DNA of 64,000 nucleotides from Brevundimonas sp. NIBR10 (GTDB lineage Bacteria; Pseudomonadota; Alphaproteobacteria; Caulobacterales; Caulobacteraceae), in the NCBI RefSeq assembly GCF_027912515.1, contig NZ_CP115464.1, positions 2,170,001 through 2,234,000 on the forward strand, written 5' to 3'. Below, piece after piece: positions 51,242 to 60,090 of this stretch. The notes beneath the pieces are model-generated. The model made no database searches, was not told where the DNA came from, and saw only the letters and a program-made list of their open reading frames with translations. The position numbers were made by a program, and so were the translations under genes. Position 1 is the first letter of the stretch. Every line of letters begins with the position of its first letter.

Positions 51242-52168
51242 TCAGCGCACCTTCGCCGTGATCTTGGCGTGGGGGCCGGAGACCTGGGCGGCCCAGGCCT
51301 CGGCGGAATCCGCGAAGTCATAGTCGATGTAATCGACCTCGATTGCCTGATCCTTCTGCATGGCCAGCAGTCGTCGCCAGATCTGCTCGCGGTCGGCCGC
51401 CGGGCGCTGGCCGGTGCCGATGCAGGTCAGGGTCCGGAACAGCAGGTCGCCGATGTTGAGCTCCACCGTACGACCCGCGCCGGTGCCGATGGTGATCAGA
51501 CGCGCGCCCCATTTCGTCGCCTTGACCGCCGATAGGAAGGGTTTGCCGAACACAAGGTCGAGGACGACGTCGAACCCGTCCCCGCCCGACGCGACCTTGA
51601 GCGCTTCGGTGTCGTTGTCGCCGCCCATGGCCACGACGGCGTCGGCGAGGCCTCGTTCCATCAGGCGGTCAAGCCCGGCCTGGCTGCGGGCGGCGGCAAC
51701 CACTCGGCCGGCCCCCAGAGTTCTGGCGAGTTGCAGGCCGATCTGGCCCAGGACTCCGGTGGCCCCAAGGATCAGCACGCTCTCGCCCGGCTGGATCTTT
51801 GCGGCCTCCAGCGGGATCAGGATGCCGGTGCCGGCGATGCCCATGGTGATGGCCGTCCGGTCGTCGATGTCGTCGGGCACGTCCCAGACTTCGGCGACTG
51901 GGACGACGGTCGTCTCCGCCCAAGCACCCCAGGGTGCGACCGACCGTTCCCCGAAATAGACGCGGCGACCGTCCTCGGCGCGGCCGACGCCTTCGCCCCG
52001 GATCACGCACGGATACTGGACGCCCAGGCGATAGGCCCCCAGCACGTCCCAGCCGCCGAGCCCTGCGGTATCGACCTCGATCAGGACCGATCCTTCCTGG
52101 GCCGTCGGTTCGGGGAAGTCCTGAAGGACCGGGGCGGCTCCGTTGCCGGAGATGACGGCGGCGCGCAT
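51242..52168 (-). CDS. zinc-free alcohol dehydrogenase/quinone oxidoreductase (MDR family)
   Basis: A 308-residue MDR protein: DTAGLGGWDVLGAYRLG, the conserved GEGVGRAEDGRRVYFG, cofactor loop ILGATGVLGQIGLQLART. No zinc ligands of alcohol dehydrogenases are visible. The ATG at 52168 follows AGGAG. It is downstream of the Rieske dioxygenase beta gene (88 bases) and may be in that transcript. Likely reduces an enone or quinone; specificity unknown. Confidence 0.82.
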   Translation of the reverse strand: MRAAVISGNGAAPVLQDFPEPTAQEGSVLIEVDTAGLGGWDVLGAYRLGVQYPCVIRGEGVGRAEDGRRVYFGERSVAPWGAWAETTVVPVAEVWDVPDDIDDRTAITMGIAGTGILIPLEAAKIQPGESVLILGATGVLGQIGLQLARTLGAGRVVAAARSQAGLDRLMERGLADAVVAMGGDNDTEALKVASGGDGFDVVLDLVFGKPFLSAVKATKWGARLITIGTGAGRTVELNIGDLLFRTLTCIGTGQRPAADREQIWRRLLAMQKDQAIEVDYIDYDFADSAEAWAAQVSGPHAKITAKVR

Positions 52169-52255
52169 AGGCGGCTCCTGATATCGGAAGTGTGAGGCAC
52201 GCGTCGGCGCTCGCCCGCGCAAGCGGGCGGCGCTGACGTCAGCGGATCGTCGCCG

Positions 52256-52837
52256 TCAGAGGAAGATGGCGAGGTTCGGGAAGCCCAGGACTGTCTGATC
52301 GACGATGATCTCGCGCCGGGCCAGTTTGAAGCTGGCGCCGTGGCGACGCAGCAGGTCGTTGCGGACGCAGCTGAGCATCAGCAACGTCGTCTCCTCGAAC
52401 CGGCTACGGCTGCAAAGCAGGTAGCTCTTCACCTCGAATTCGTCCGGATCCTCAGTCGATTCGACCAGGATGTTGGTCACCAGACGACGGGTACGCGAGG
52501 GCGGATCTTCGGCCCAGGCGCTCTTGGTGTCGGTGATGCGGCCGACCCGGCCCCTGATCGAGGCATAGGTCTCGTCGAAATGCATCACGGTGCGGACGAT
52601 CGACTGAGCGTTCTGGGCCAAGGATCGCGTCTGGCGCACCGGGCAGGTATAACGCAGGTCGATATCGAGCCGCGCGACCCAGTCCTTGAGGCGGATCTCG
52701 TCCAGCAGCCAGGCCTCCTCGTACAGGAACTCGGCGATCTGGTTGTAGGCGGGTGACCCGACCGGGACGCGGTTGGGACGGAAGGGAGCCTCCTCGGCGA
52801 CGCTGACGTCGGTGGGGATGACGGCGTTCATGGTCAT
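52256..52837 (-). CDS. ring-hydroxylating dioxygenase beta subunit
   Basis: A 193-residue SnoaL-fold beta subunit of Rieske non-heme iron dioxygenases: AYNQIAEFLYEEAWLLDE near the start, LDIDLRYTCPVRQTR, and SYLLCSRSRFEETTLLML before the closing TVLGFPNLAIFL. It has a structural role in the alpha3-beta3 hexamer. Starts 31 bases after the alpha gene, the usual pairing. It corresponds to DitA2 in the diterpenoid dioxygenase; that assignment rests on gene context. Confidence 0.9.
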   Translation of the reverse strand: MTMNAVIPTDVSVAEEAPFRPNRVPVGSPAYNQIAEFLYEEAWLLDEIRLKDWVARLDIDLRYTCPVRQTRSLAQNAQSIVRTVMHFDETYASIRGRVGRITDTKSAWAEDPPSRTRRLVTNILVESTEDPDEFEVKSYLLCSRSRFEETTLLMLSCVRNDLLRRHGASFKLARREIIVDQTVLGFPNLAIFL

Positions 52838-52868
52838 GGCGATGGTATCCTGATGATGTCTGCGATGA

Positions 52869-54245
52869 TCAAGCCGGGGCGTTCATCAGGTCGCGATAGG
52901 CCAGCCACCAATTCCACTGGGTGTCGTCCTTGGTGAAGCCTTCATAGACCAGGGCCGGGCCGGGCCAGTCGGGCCGGGGCGGGGTGGTGCAGACGGCCTG
53001 ATACTTCATCGTGATGTTGCGGGCGGCGGCACCCTTGGCCGTCTGTGTGATGTGCGGCCAAGTGTCGGAATCGTCCTGTTCGACCATGCCCGAGGTGCCC
53101 AGCATCCGTACCGCGAACTGCAGCGCCTTCTGCTTGTGCTCCTCGGGGGCGTCCTTTTCAGCGAGGATGTAGTTGCAGAACTCCAGCTCGTCCGGACCCT
53201 TGGGGATATAGGTGTGCAGCGAGGTCAGGCCGATGATCTCGCCGTCCGGCTGGGGCACATAGATGAAGGCGATCAGGACGTTGGGGAACATGCCGCCGAC
53301 CTGAGGCGGGCTATCGACCAACAGGCCCAGCTGTTCCGGCGTCAGGTTGCGGACCAGCTCGGGCAGCATTTCCTTGGTGATGCCGGGGGGGGGCACGATG
53401 GCCAGCTTCTCGGCGATCGTCAGGTTTCCGTCCCGGAAATCCTTGGCCTGTTTGAACTTGTTCGCTACGGGCATGCAGCGCAGGGAGTGACCCTGCAGGG
53501 AGCTCACTTCGGTGCCGTACATCGAGGTGGTCAGGTCGCCATCGCCGAATTTGGCGAACTCGCCAAGCCAGCGGTGGAGCGTCAGCGTGTGGAAACCGTC
53601 GGAGGCGGACTGCTCGCAGGCCGTTTTCCAGTTGGCCTTGATGGTGAAGCGCTGCGGCGGACCCAGGACCTCAAGGCCGTTGTCCGTCCGGCAGAACAGC
53701 ATGTCGTAGTACCACTTCATCTCGCCGAGGAATTCGTCGAACGAGGGGCCTTCGAAATTCCAGGTGGCGAAGATCAGGCCGCCGTAGATGTGGACGCGCG
53801 CCTGGGTCAGGCCGAGCTTTTCCTTGGGCAGAATCGTACCATGCATCTGTTCGCCCGCCACGGGCGCGCCGATGAAGTCGCCGTCGTTCTTGAACGCCCA
53901 GCCGTGATAGATGCAGGTGTGGACCTTGGCGTTGCCGGCGTCGTTGACGCAAACGCGCATACCCCGGTGGGGACAGACGTTCAGCATGACCTTGATGGTC
54001 TCGTCTTTCTGGCGCGTGATCAGGACGGGGTCCGATCCCATCAGCCGGGTGATAAAGTCGCCCGAGGCCGGAATCTCGCTCTCGTGACCGAGCAAGAGCC
54101 AGGTTTTCCCGAACACCTTGCGCATCTCGATGTCGTAGAGTTCGGGATCCGAGATCGCGCGCAGCTGTACCTCTCGGGTCTGCACATTGATCAGGTCGTC
54201 GATCGTTGTCCCGTCCGAAAGCGTCGTCCGTGTCCGGTCCAGCAT
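52869..54245 (-). CDS. ring-hydroxylating dioxygenase alpha subunit (Rieske, ditA1-like)
   Basis: A 458-residue catalytic subunit. The Rieske [2Fe-2S] ligands are Cys91, His93, Cys111 and His114 (CPHRGM ... CIYHGW). The mononuclear iron site is Asp216-x2-His219-x4-His224 (SDGFHTLTLHRW), with a later Asp expected in the C-terminal part. The enzyme adds O2 across an aromatic ring, giving a cis-dihydrodiol. The ATG at 54245 is used because the in-frame extension would cross the divergent promoter. Together with the [3Fe-4S] ferredoxin divergently encoded 149 bases away, it resembles the DitA diterpenoid dioxygenase. Confidence 0.92.
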   Translation of the reverse strand: MLDRTRTTLSDGTTIDDLINVQTREVQLRAISDPELYDIEMRKVFGKTWLLLGHESEIPASGDFITRLMGSDPVLITRQKDETIKVMLNVCPHRGMRVCVNDAGNAKVHTCIYHGWAFKNDGDFIGAPVAGEQMHGTILPKEKLGLTQARVHIYGGLIFATWNFEGPSFDEFLGEMKWYYDMLFCRTDNGLEVLGPPQRFTIKANWKTACEQSASDGFHTLTLHRWLGEFAKFGDGDLTTSMYGTEVSSLQGHSLRCMPVANKFKQAKDFRDGNLTIAEKLAIVPPPGITKEMLPELVRNLTPEQLGLLVDSPPQVGGMFPNVLIAFIYVPQPDGEIIGLTSLHTYIPKGPDELEFCNYILAEKDAPEEHKQKALQFAVRMLGTSGMVEQDDSDTWPHITQTAKGAAARNITMKYQAVCTTPPRPDWPGPALVYEGFTKDDTQWNWWLAYRDLMNAPA

Positions 54246-54284
54246 GGTTGTCCTCCGCGGCGACTTGCGCCATATAATTTTGAA

Positions 54285-54301
54285 CAGAGGTGGCATTTCT
54301 G
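54285..54301. promoter_or_regulatory. 17 bp palindrome CAGAG-GTGGCAT-TTCTG, N7 variant
   Basis: Nine of ten half-site positions match CAGAA/TTCTG but with a 7-base spacer, as at 61233. It is followed by an overlapping TTTCT-GTAT-AGAAA repeat (54296-54309). It lies between the divergent dioxygenase alpha and ferredoxin genes. Confidence 0.55.
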
Positions 54302-54393
54302 TATAGAAAATGCAACTCTTCGATTCAACGAGGAACGACGGGCCGAGCGCCCCCGGAGAAGTCCCCAAGGGACTCCCGGCACGGAGGATGACT

Positions 54394-54612
54394 ATGAGTT
54401 CACAAGCTATCGCCCATCGCGTTGTCGCCGATCGCGGTTCGTGCTGCGGCTATGGGACGTGCGTCGAAATCTGCCCGGAAATCTATCAGCTCGAAGGCGG
54501 GCTGGTGGTCCTGACGATGGATATCGTTCCGCCGGAACTGCTGGAACGGGCCATCGAAGGTGCCGAGTCCTGCCCGCAATCGGCCCTGGTCGTGGAACCA
54601 GTCACGGGATGA
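54394..54612 (+). CDS. small ferredoxin, [3Fe-4S] type (ditA3-like)
   Basis: A 72-residue ferredoxin. Cluster Cys are Cys17, Cys23, Cys27 (followed by Pro) and Cys60-Pro; the position of the second Cys of a [4Fe-4S] cluster is Tyr20, so a [3Fe-4S] cluster is expected, although Cys18 is an extra neighbour. DitA3 of the abietane dioxygenase is an unusual ferredoxin of this kind. It would pass electrons to the Rieske dioxygenase, the P450, or both. The ATG at 54394 is 6 bases after GGAGG; the ATG at 54388 is too close. It overlaps the MFS gene by 4 bases. Confidence 0.9.
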   Translation: MSSQAIAHRVVADRGSCCGYGTCVEICPEIYQLEGGLVVLTMDIVPPELLERAIEGAESCPQSALVVEPVTG

Positions 54613-55994
54613 CCGCGCCCACCGTCGCCGCGAACCCGGCGGCCGCGCCAGCAGGCGGACGCAAGCTGCCGGGGCTGTTGTCGCTGTCGCTCATGGGTAT
54701 TCCGCTGACGGCCCTGTCGCTGCCGCTGGTGGTGATGATCCCCGAGCACTACGCGACCGTGCTGGGCCTGCCGCTGGCCGTCATCGGGCTGATCTTCACC
54801 GGCGTGCGCATCTTCGACATCGTCGTCGATCCCTTGATCGGGGCGGCTATGGATCGGACGCGCAGTCGCTGGGGTCGCTACCGGCCGTGGCTGATCTTCG
54901 GGGCTCCGGCCCTGATGCTGGCGGTCTATCTGCTGTTCATGGCCAAGCCGGGTGTCGGGCCGATCTATCTGCTGCTGACGCTGACGGCGGCCTTTCTCGG
55001 CTGGTCGGTCCTGTCTCTTGCGCAACTGGCTTTGGCGTCGGGACTGGCGGCCAGCTACGACGGGCGATCGCGCGTCTATGCCTGGCTGCAGTTCGCTTCG
55101 CTGCTGGGAATCCTGACGGTCATGGGTTTTCCCATCCTGCTCAAGTCGCTCGGCGACACGGGCATGGCCCCGACCCAGATCATGGGTTGGATCATCATCG
55201 TCCTGATGGCCCCCGCAGTCGCGCTTGCGGCCTGGCGGGTGCCTGAGGCCGCCGCTTCCGCCCAGCGACACATCGTAGGTATCAAAGAGTATCTCGCCGT
55301 CGTCGGCCGCAAAGCTGTGTTCCGCATCGCGGCCATCGACCTGCTGTTCGGCCTGGGCTTCGGTACGGCCTCGGCCATGTTGGTCTTCTTCGTCACGGCC
55401 GCCAAGGGGCTGGATCGCAGCGCGGTCGGCGTCGTCCTGATCGCCCAGGTGGTCACGGCGATGATCACCGTCCCCGCCGTGGCCTGGTTGGCGAGGCGGC
55501 TGGACAAGCACTTCGTGCTGGGGATCACCGGCCTGCTGGCGGCGATCGTCAGCGTCGTCTTCGTCTTCCTTCCGGACGGCAACCTGATCGCGGTCTCATT
55601 GGGCATGATGGGCTGGGGTCTGTCGTTCGGGGCATTCAACCTTCTGCCCCGTGCCATGATGGCGGATGCCGGCGATGAACTGAGGCTGGACACTGGCTCG
55701 GACCAGACCGGCGTCCTCTATGCCCTGCTCATCAGCAGCTGGAAGCTGGGCGGTGCGCTGGCGGTCGGCCTGTCCTTCGCGGCGCTGGCCATGGTCGGAT
55801 ACAAGCCTGGACTGATGACCGCCAATACGCCCGAGGCCATCTCCGGGCTGGAGATGGTGTTCGCCGGTCCGTCGGCGGTGCTGTTCCTGCTTGGTGCCTG
55901 GCTGTCCTTTACCTATCCACTGACGCGCGAGAAACACGCCGCCATCCGGACGGCTCTCGACGCACGAGACGCCCAGGCGGAGACAACGGCATGA
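54609..55994 (+). CDS. MFS transporter of the GPH (sugar/cation symporter-like) type
   Basis: A 461-residue 12-segment membrane protein. IFDIVVDPLIGAAMDRTRSRWGRYRPWL is the signature loop of the glycoside-pentoside-hexuronide:cation symporter group, and a second loop lies near DAGDELRLDTGSDQTGVLY. Non-sugar substrates are known in this group; a terpenoid acid or aromatic substrate is plausible here. Starts on an ATGA overlap with the ferredoxin gene and ends on one with the SDR gene. The frame stays open far upstream across the antisense of the dioxygenase alpha gene, which is not coding. Confidence 0.88.
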   Translation: MTAPTVAANPAAAPAGGRKLPGLLSLSLMGIPLTALSLPLVVMIPEHYATVLGLPLAVIGLIFTGVRIFDIVVDPLIGAAMDRTRSRWGRYRPWLIFGAPALMLAVYLLFMAKPGVGPIYLLLTLTAAFLGWSVLSLAQLALASGLAASYDGRSRVYAWLQFASLLGILTVMGFPILLKSLGDTGMAPTQIMGWIIIVLMAPAVALAAWRVPEAAASAQRHIVGIKEYLAVVGRKAVFRIAAIDLLFGLGFGTASAMLVFFVTAAKGLDRSAVGVVLIAQVVTAMITVPAVAWLARRLDKHFVLGITGLLAAIVSVVFVFLPDGNLIAVSLGMMGWGLSFGAFNLLPRAMMADAGDELRLDTGSDQTGVLYALLISSWKLGGALAVGLSFAALAMVGYKPGLMTANTPEAISGLEMVFAGPSAVLFLLGAWLSFTYPLTREKHAAIRTALDARDAQAETTA

Positions 55995-56749
55995 CCTGTC
56001 GTCTGGACGGCCGTGTCGCCGTTATCTCGGGCACCGGGGGCGGGCAGGGAAGGGCGGCGGCACTCCGCTTCGTGGCCGACGGTGCCATCGTCGTCGGCTG
56101 CGACGTGAATGCCGAGGCCGATGCGGAGACCGCGCGTCTGGTCGCAGAGGCCGGCGGCGTCATGACCACTATGGTCTGCGATCTCGGTGATCCGGAGGGC
56201 GCTCAGGCCTGGATCGACAGGGCGGTGTCGGATCACGGTCGGATCGACATCGTCTATAACAATGCCTCGGCCGCGAAGTTCGGCTCCATCGCGGACCTGT
56301 CGGTCGAGGACTGGCGGTTCACGATCCGCAACGAACTCGACCTGGTCTTCCTGACCACCAAATACGCCTGGCCGCATCTGGCCAGACAGGGGGGGTCGAT
56401 CATCAATGTGGCCTCGACGGCCGGCTGGCAGGGATCGCGCGGCAACGGCACCGTCGCCCATAACGCGACCAAGGGCGGCGTCATCGCCATGACCCGCCAG
56501 ATGGCGCTGGAAGGGGCCCCGCTCGGAATTCGCGCCAACTCCATCAGCCCCGGCTTCGTCATCACCCCCGGCACTCGCGCCTTCGTCGAGAACCCTGCGG
56601 TGCGGGCCGGGCTGATCGCCGGCATTCCCATCGGCCGCCCCGGCGAGCCCGAGGACGTGGTCGGCATGGCCGCCTTCCTGGCCTCGGACGAAGCCGCCTT
56701 CATCACCGGTGCCGACATCATCATCGATGGCGGCACGACCGCCTGTTAG
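55991..56749 (+). CDS. SDR-family dehydrogenase with His in the Tyr position
   Basis: A 252-residue SDR: GTGGGQGRAAALRF, YNNASAAKFG, and ITGADIIIDGG at the end. The catalytic site reads VAHNATKGGVIAM: the expected Tyr of YxxxK is His, and the Lys is kept. The Ser of ASTAGW is also kept. This could be a functional variant; otherwise it would be inactive. Position between the transporter and the extradiol dioxygenase suggests the cis-dihydrodiol dehydrogenase step that yields the catechol. Confidence 0.82.
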   Translation: MTCRLDGRVAVISGTGGGQGRAAALRFVADGAIVVGCDVNAEADAETARLVAEAGGVMTTMVCDLGDPEGAQAWIDRAVSDHGRIDIVYNNASAAKFGSIADLSVEDWRFTIRNELDLVFLTTKYAWPHLARQGGSIINVASTAGWQGSRGNGTVAHNATKGGVIAMTRQMALEGAPLGIRANSISPGFVITPGTRAFVENPAVRAGLIAGIPIGRPGEPEDVVGMAAFLASDEAAFITGADIIIDGGTTAC

Positions 56750-56776
56750 CCCACCGCAAGACTTGAGGATCTGACC

Positions 56777-57691
56777 ATGGATATCCGGGGTATCGGCTAT
56801 CTGGGCTTTGAAAGCCCCAACATCGACGCCTGGCGAACCTATGGCCCAGAGGTCCTGGGCCTCGCCATCGCCAAATCGCCCGAGGACGAGCCCGAGGCGC
56901 TGTACCTGCGCATGGACGACCGTCGTTACCGATTCGCCTTCCAGCCCGGCCCGATCGACAAGCTGGCCTATATCGGCTGGGAATGCGTCAACCGCATTGC
57001 CTTCGAGAAGGCGGTGAAGAAGCTGGAAGACGCGGGCATCGCTGTCGAGCACGGCAACGACGACTTGCGCGCCCGCCGCGCCGTTCGCGACGTGGTCCGA
57101 TTCAAGGATCCGGTCGGCTATCAGTACGAGCTTTTTTACGGCCAGAAGGGTGAACCGGATTCCTTCGTGCCCGGCAGGCGTCACGGCGGCTTCAACACCT
57201 ACGGCCGGGGCTTTGGCCATGTCGTGGTCATGACCCCGGAATACGGACCGGAGCTCGACGACTTCCTGATCAATATCATGGGTTTTCAGTGGTACGGTTC
57301 GGGCGCGGGCAAGGGCAAGACCGGCTTCTATCGCGCCGGGCTCAACAACCTGACCAGCCACGACATCGGCTATGGCCATGCGCCAGGCCGGATGGGCATC
57401 CAGCATATGGGTCTGCTGACCGGCGACCTGCGTGATGTGGGCGAGACCTGGGACATCGTCAACAAACGCCAGATCCCGGTGCAGATGACCCTGGGTCAGC
57501 ACACCCAAGACCCGCATTTCTCCTTCTATCATTTCACCCCGTCGGGGTTCGCCGTCGAGGTGATCGCCGAGACCCACCCCTGGCCGGGCGACCCGTTCGA
57601 ACTGAACGCCGAACGCCTCAGCTACTGGGGTCATGAACTGGTTGGCCCGATCCTGGGCACGACCATCCGTACGCCTGAGGAACTTCGCTGA
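56777..57691 (+). CDS. type I extradiol ring-cleavage dioxygenase (ditC/bphC-like)
   Basis: A 304-residue two-module VOC enzyme. The iron ligands are His148 (FGHVVVM), His210 (GIQHMGLL) and Glu261 (FAVEVIAE). Catalytic His195 and Tyr251 sit in the usual places (SHDIGYGH; FSFYHFTPSG). It cleaves a catechol next to the two hydroxyls, so the pathway forms a fused-ring or substituted catechol. DitC is the corresponding enzyme for diterpenoids. Located in the operon 54394-60058, and overlapping the next SDR start by one base (TGATG). Confidence 0.92.
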   Translation: MDIRGIGYLGFESPNIDAWRTYGPEVLGLAIAKSPEDEPEALYLRMDDRRYRFAFQPGPIDKLAYIGWECVNRIAFEKAVKKLEDAGIAVEHGNDDLRARRAVRDVVRFKDPVGYQYELFYGQKGEPDSFVPGRRHGGFNTYGRGFGHVVVMTPEYGPELDDFLINIMGFQWYGSGAGKGKTGFYRAGLNNLTSHDIGYGHAPGRMGIQHMGLLTGDLRDVGETWDIVNKRQIPVQMTLGQHTQDPHFSFYHFTPSGFAVEVIAETHPWPGDPFELNAERLSYWGHELVGPILGTTIRTPEELR

Positions 57692-58503
57692 TGGGATTGC
57701 TCGACGGCAAGGTCGCCCTGGTCACCGGCGGCGGCGGCGGCATCGGTCGGGGCATCGCCCGCAAATTCATCCGCGAGGGAGCGACCGTCGTCGTCGCCGA
57801 GTTCAACGACGACTACTGCGCCTCGATCAAACAGGAGTTGACCGAGGAACTCGGCGGCCGCGCCGAGGTCATCAAGGCCGATGTCCGGGTCAAGGAACAG
57901 ATTCAGGGCGCGGTCGAAAAGACGGTCGAACTGTTCGGCGGCATCGATATCCTGGTCAACAACGCCTTCACCCTCAGCCCCAAGGTGCTGCTGGAGCAGA
58001 AGACCGACGAGATGCTGGATGCCACACTGCATTCGGGCCTGTGGGCCGGCTGGTGGTCGATGCAGGCAGCGCGACCGCATATGGCGGCGCGCGGCGGCGG
58101 ATCGATCATCAACTTCTATTCGATCGATGTTGAGACGGCCGCGTGGCTGAACTCCGACTACAACATCACCAAGTCGGCCTTGCGCGGCCTGACCCGCAGC
58201 GCAGCGCACGAATGGGGCCGGTTCAACATCCGGGTCAACCTGCTGTCACCTGCGGCGATGGGCACGGTCTTCCACCGCATGGCCGAGGCCACGCCGGGCT
58301 TCGCCGAGATGGCGGCCTCCAGGAAACCCCTGCTGCGAAACGGCGACCCGGAGGAGGACGTCGCACCCGTCGCGGTCTTCCTGGCGTCGGAGATGTCGCG
58401 ATTCGTCACGGGCGAGATGATCAACGTCGACGGCGGCCTGCATATGCCGGGCTACCAGTCGCGGCCACCGAACGTGGCCGAGATGGAACAACAGGGCGGC
58501 TGA
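57691..58503 (+). CDS. short-chain dehydrogenase/reductase
   Basis: A 270-residue classical SDR: GGGGGIGRGIARKFI, VNNAFTLSP (Phe for Gly in NNAG), catalytic Tyr-Lys in SDYNITKSALRGL, and VTGEMINVDGGLHMPG. It overlaps the extradiol dioxygenase gene by one base and is followed after 23 bases by another SDR that starts with the same MGLLDGKVALVTG. The two appear to be an old tandem duplication. Confidence 0.85.
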   Translation: MGLLDGKVALVTGGGGGIGRGIARKFIREGATVVVAEFNDDYCASIKQELTEELGGRAEVIKADVRVKEQIQGAVEKTVELFGGIDILVNNAFTLSPKVLLEQKTDEMLDATLHSGLWAGWWSMQAARPHMAARGGGSIINFYSIDVETAAWLNSDYNITKSALRGLTRSAAHEWGRFNIRVNLLSPAAMGTVFHRMAEATPGFAEMAASRKPLLRNGDPEEDVAPVAVFLASEMSRFVTGEMINVDGGLHMPGYQSRPPNVAEMEQQGG

Positions 58504-58526
58504 AGCCGACGACAGGGGAGAAGACT

Positions 58527-59354
58527 ATGGGATTGCTGGACGGAAAGGTGGCGCTGGTCACTGGCGCGGCGGGATCGATCGGCTCGGAAACGGCGCTGGC
58601 CCTGGCGGAACAAGGCGCGCGGGTCGTGCTGACCGACCTGCGCGCGCCCGAGCTTCAGGCCGTGACCGAAGGCCTGAGAACTCAGGGATACGACGTCGCT
58701 TGCCAGGCCGGGGACATCACGTCCGAGGACGACATTCGCGCCGTCGTCGGGTTCGCTATCGAGACCTTCGGTGGCGTCGACATCCTCGACAACAACGCCG
58801 GGGCGACCGGATACTCATCCCGCGATCTCGACATCCCCGACATGTCCGTTGAGCTTTGGGACCAGGTTCTATCGATCAATGCCCGAGCGCCGATGCTGTT
58901 CTGCAAATACGCGATCCCGTCGATGCTGGAACGCGGCGGTGGCTCGATCATCAACATCTCGTCGGGCCAGTCCTTGTCCGGCGACGTCAGCAATTTCGCC
59001 TATGCGGCCTCCAAGGCGGCGGTCAATTCACTGACCCGCCATATGGCGACCGGCTACAGCCCTCGCGGCATCCGGGTGAACGCGATCGCCGCCGGACTGA
59101 TCATCCAGCCCGGCATGGAGCAGCGGCTGCCCGCCCATATCCAGAAGATCTTCCTCAGCCACTGCCTTGTGCCGCGTCTGGGTACGCCGCGAGACATCGC
59201 CAACATGGTCGTCTTTCTGGCCTCGGACCTCAGTTCCTACGTCACCGGCCAGATTCTGTCGGTCGACGGGGGCTTCACGGCCCACCTGCCCAATGTCGCG
59301 GACATGCGGCCCATCATCGACGGCATGAAGAAGGCACCCGGCCAATGGAGCTGA
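58527..59354 (+). CDS. short-chain dehydrogenase/reductase
   Basis: A 275-residue classical SDR: MGLLDGKVALVTGAAGSIG start, DNNAGATGY, catalytic FAYAASKAAVNSL, C-terminal VTGQILSVDGGFTAHLP. The ATG at 58527 has GGGGAG upstream; a longer in-frame frame overlaps the previous SDR and is rejected. It is the second of a tandem pair and overlaps the next SDR gene by 10 bases. Probably acts on another hydroxyl or keto group of the same substrate. Confidence 0.85.
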   Translation: MGLLDGKVALVTGAAGSIGSETALALAEQGARVVLTDLRAPELQAVTEGLRTQGYDVACQAGDITSEDDIRAVVGFAIETFGGVDILDNNAGATGYSSRDLDIPDMSVELWDQVLSINARAPMLFCKYAIPSMLERGGGSIINISSGQSLSGDVSNFAYAASKAAVNSLTRHMATGYSPRGIRVNAIAAGLIIQPGMEQRLPAHIQKIFLSHCLVPRLGTPRDIANMVVFLASDLSSYVTGQILSVDGGFTAHLPNVADMRPIIDGMKKAPGQWS

Positions 59355-60058
59355 ACGGCAAGACCGTCGTCCTCACGGGGGCCTCGGCCGGCATCGGGGC
59401 GGCCACCGCGCTGGAACTCAGCCAGGCTGGCTGCAATCTGGTGATGACTAGCCGTCGCACGGAAAGGCTCGAGGCGCTGGCCGCAACCCTTCCGGGGCCC
59501 AGCGCCCTGCTGGCCGCCGACATCGCCGAGGCCGGGGTTCCGGAACAGCTTCTGGCTCTGGCGAAGGAGCGGTTCGGCCGCGCCGACGTCGTCATCAACA
59601 ATGCGGGAGTCATGGCGGTCGGGACGATGGACACCATCGACCTGGACGCCGTCAGCTACATGATCCGCGTGAATTTCGAGGCGGTCGTGCGCAGCTCCTA
59701 CGTCTTCGCGCGAGAATTTCGGGGCCAATCGTCGGGAGCCATCATCAATGTGTCGAGCATCAGCGCCTATCTGATCTCGCGCGCGGGCGGGGTCTACGGC
59801 GGGCTCAAACACGCGCTCGAAGCCTATACCCAGTCGCTGCGCATCGAGCTGGCCGGCACGGGTGTCAAGGTCGGCACCATCGCGCCGGGATCCACCTCAA
59901 GCGAGATGTTCGACAAGATGATGGCTGCCGCGAAAGTGGAGTCGCCTGTCGCGCTGGACCCGCAGGACGTCGCCCGCGCCATCCGCTTCATGCTGGAGCA
60001 GCCGGACCGCGCCAACATCGCTCGCCTGGCCCTCTACCCGCAAGGCGAGGCCTACTGA
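59345..60058 (+). CDS. short-chain dehydrogenase/reductase
   Basis: A 237-residue classical SDR: TGASAGIGAATALEL, INNAGVMAVG, ISAYLISRAGGVYGGLKHAL (catalytic Tyr-Lys). The closing part ends LALYPQGEAY rather than the VDGG tail of FabG-like SDRs, so it belongs to a different SDR branch, near serine-3-dehydrogenase/YdfG-like proteins. Last gene of the ferredoxin operon; a 20 bp hairpin follows 12 bases after its stop. Confidence 0.83.
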   Translation: MELNGKTVVLTGASAGIGAATALELSQAGCNLVMTSRRTERLEALAATLPGPSALLAADIAEAGVPEQLLALAKERFGRADVVINNAGVMAVGTMDTIDLDAVSYMIRVNFEAVVRSSYVFAREFRGQSSGAIINVSSISAYLISRAGGVYGGLKHALEAYTQSLRIELAGTGVKVGTIAPGSTSSEMFDKMMAAAKVESPVALDPQDVARAIRFMLEQPDRANIARLALYPQGEAY

Positions 60059-60070
60059 CACCTGCGCGGC

Positions 60071-60090
60071 ATGAGGAATCTATTCCTCAT
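60071..60090. repeat. 20 bp inverted repeat ATGAGGAAT-CT-ATTCCTCAT
   Basis: Perfect nine-base arms directly after the last gene of the plus-strand operon. It can form a stem with a four-base loop but has no T run, so it may be a transcript-stabilising hairpin or weak terminator. The rest of the gap to 60327 contains no gene. Confidence 0.5.

Noticed and set aside
53052..54608. Upstream extension of the MFS transporter frame by about 519 codons
   Set aside because: It runs antisense to the dioxygenase alpha gene and across the ferredoxin gene; the transporter fold begins only after 54609 and an ATGA junction marks the start.
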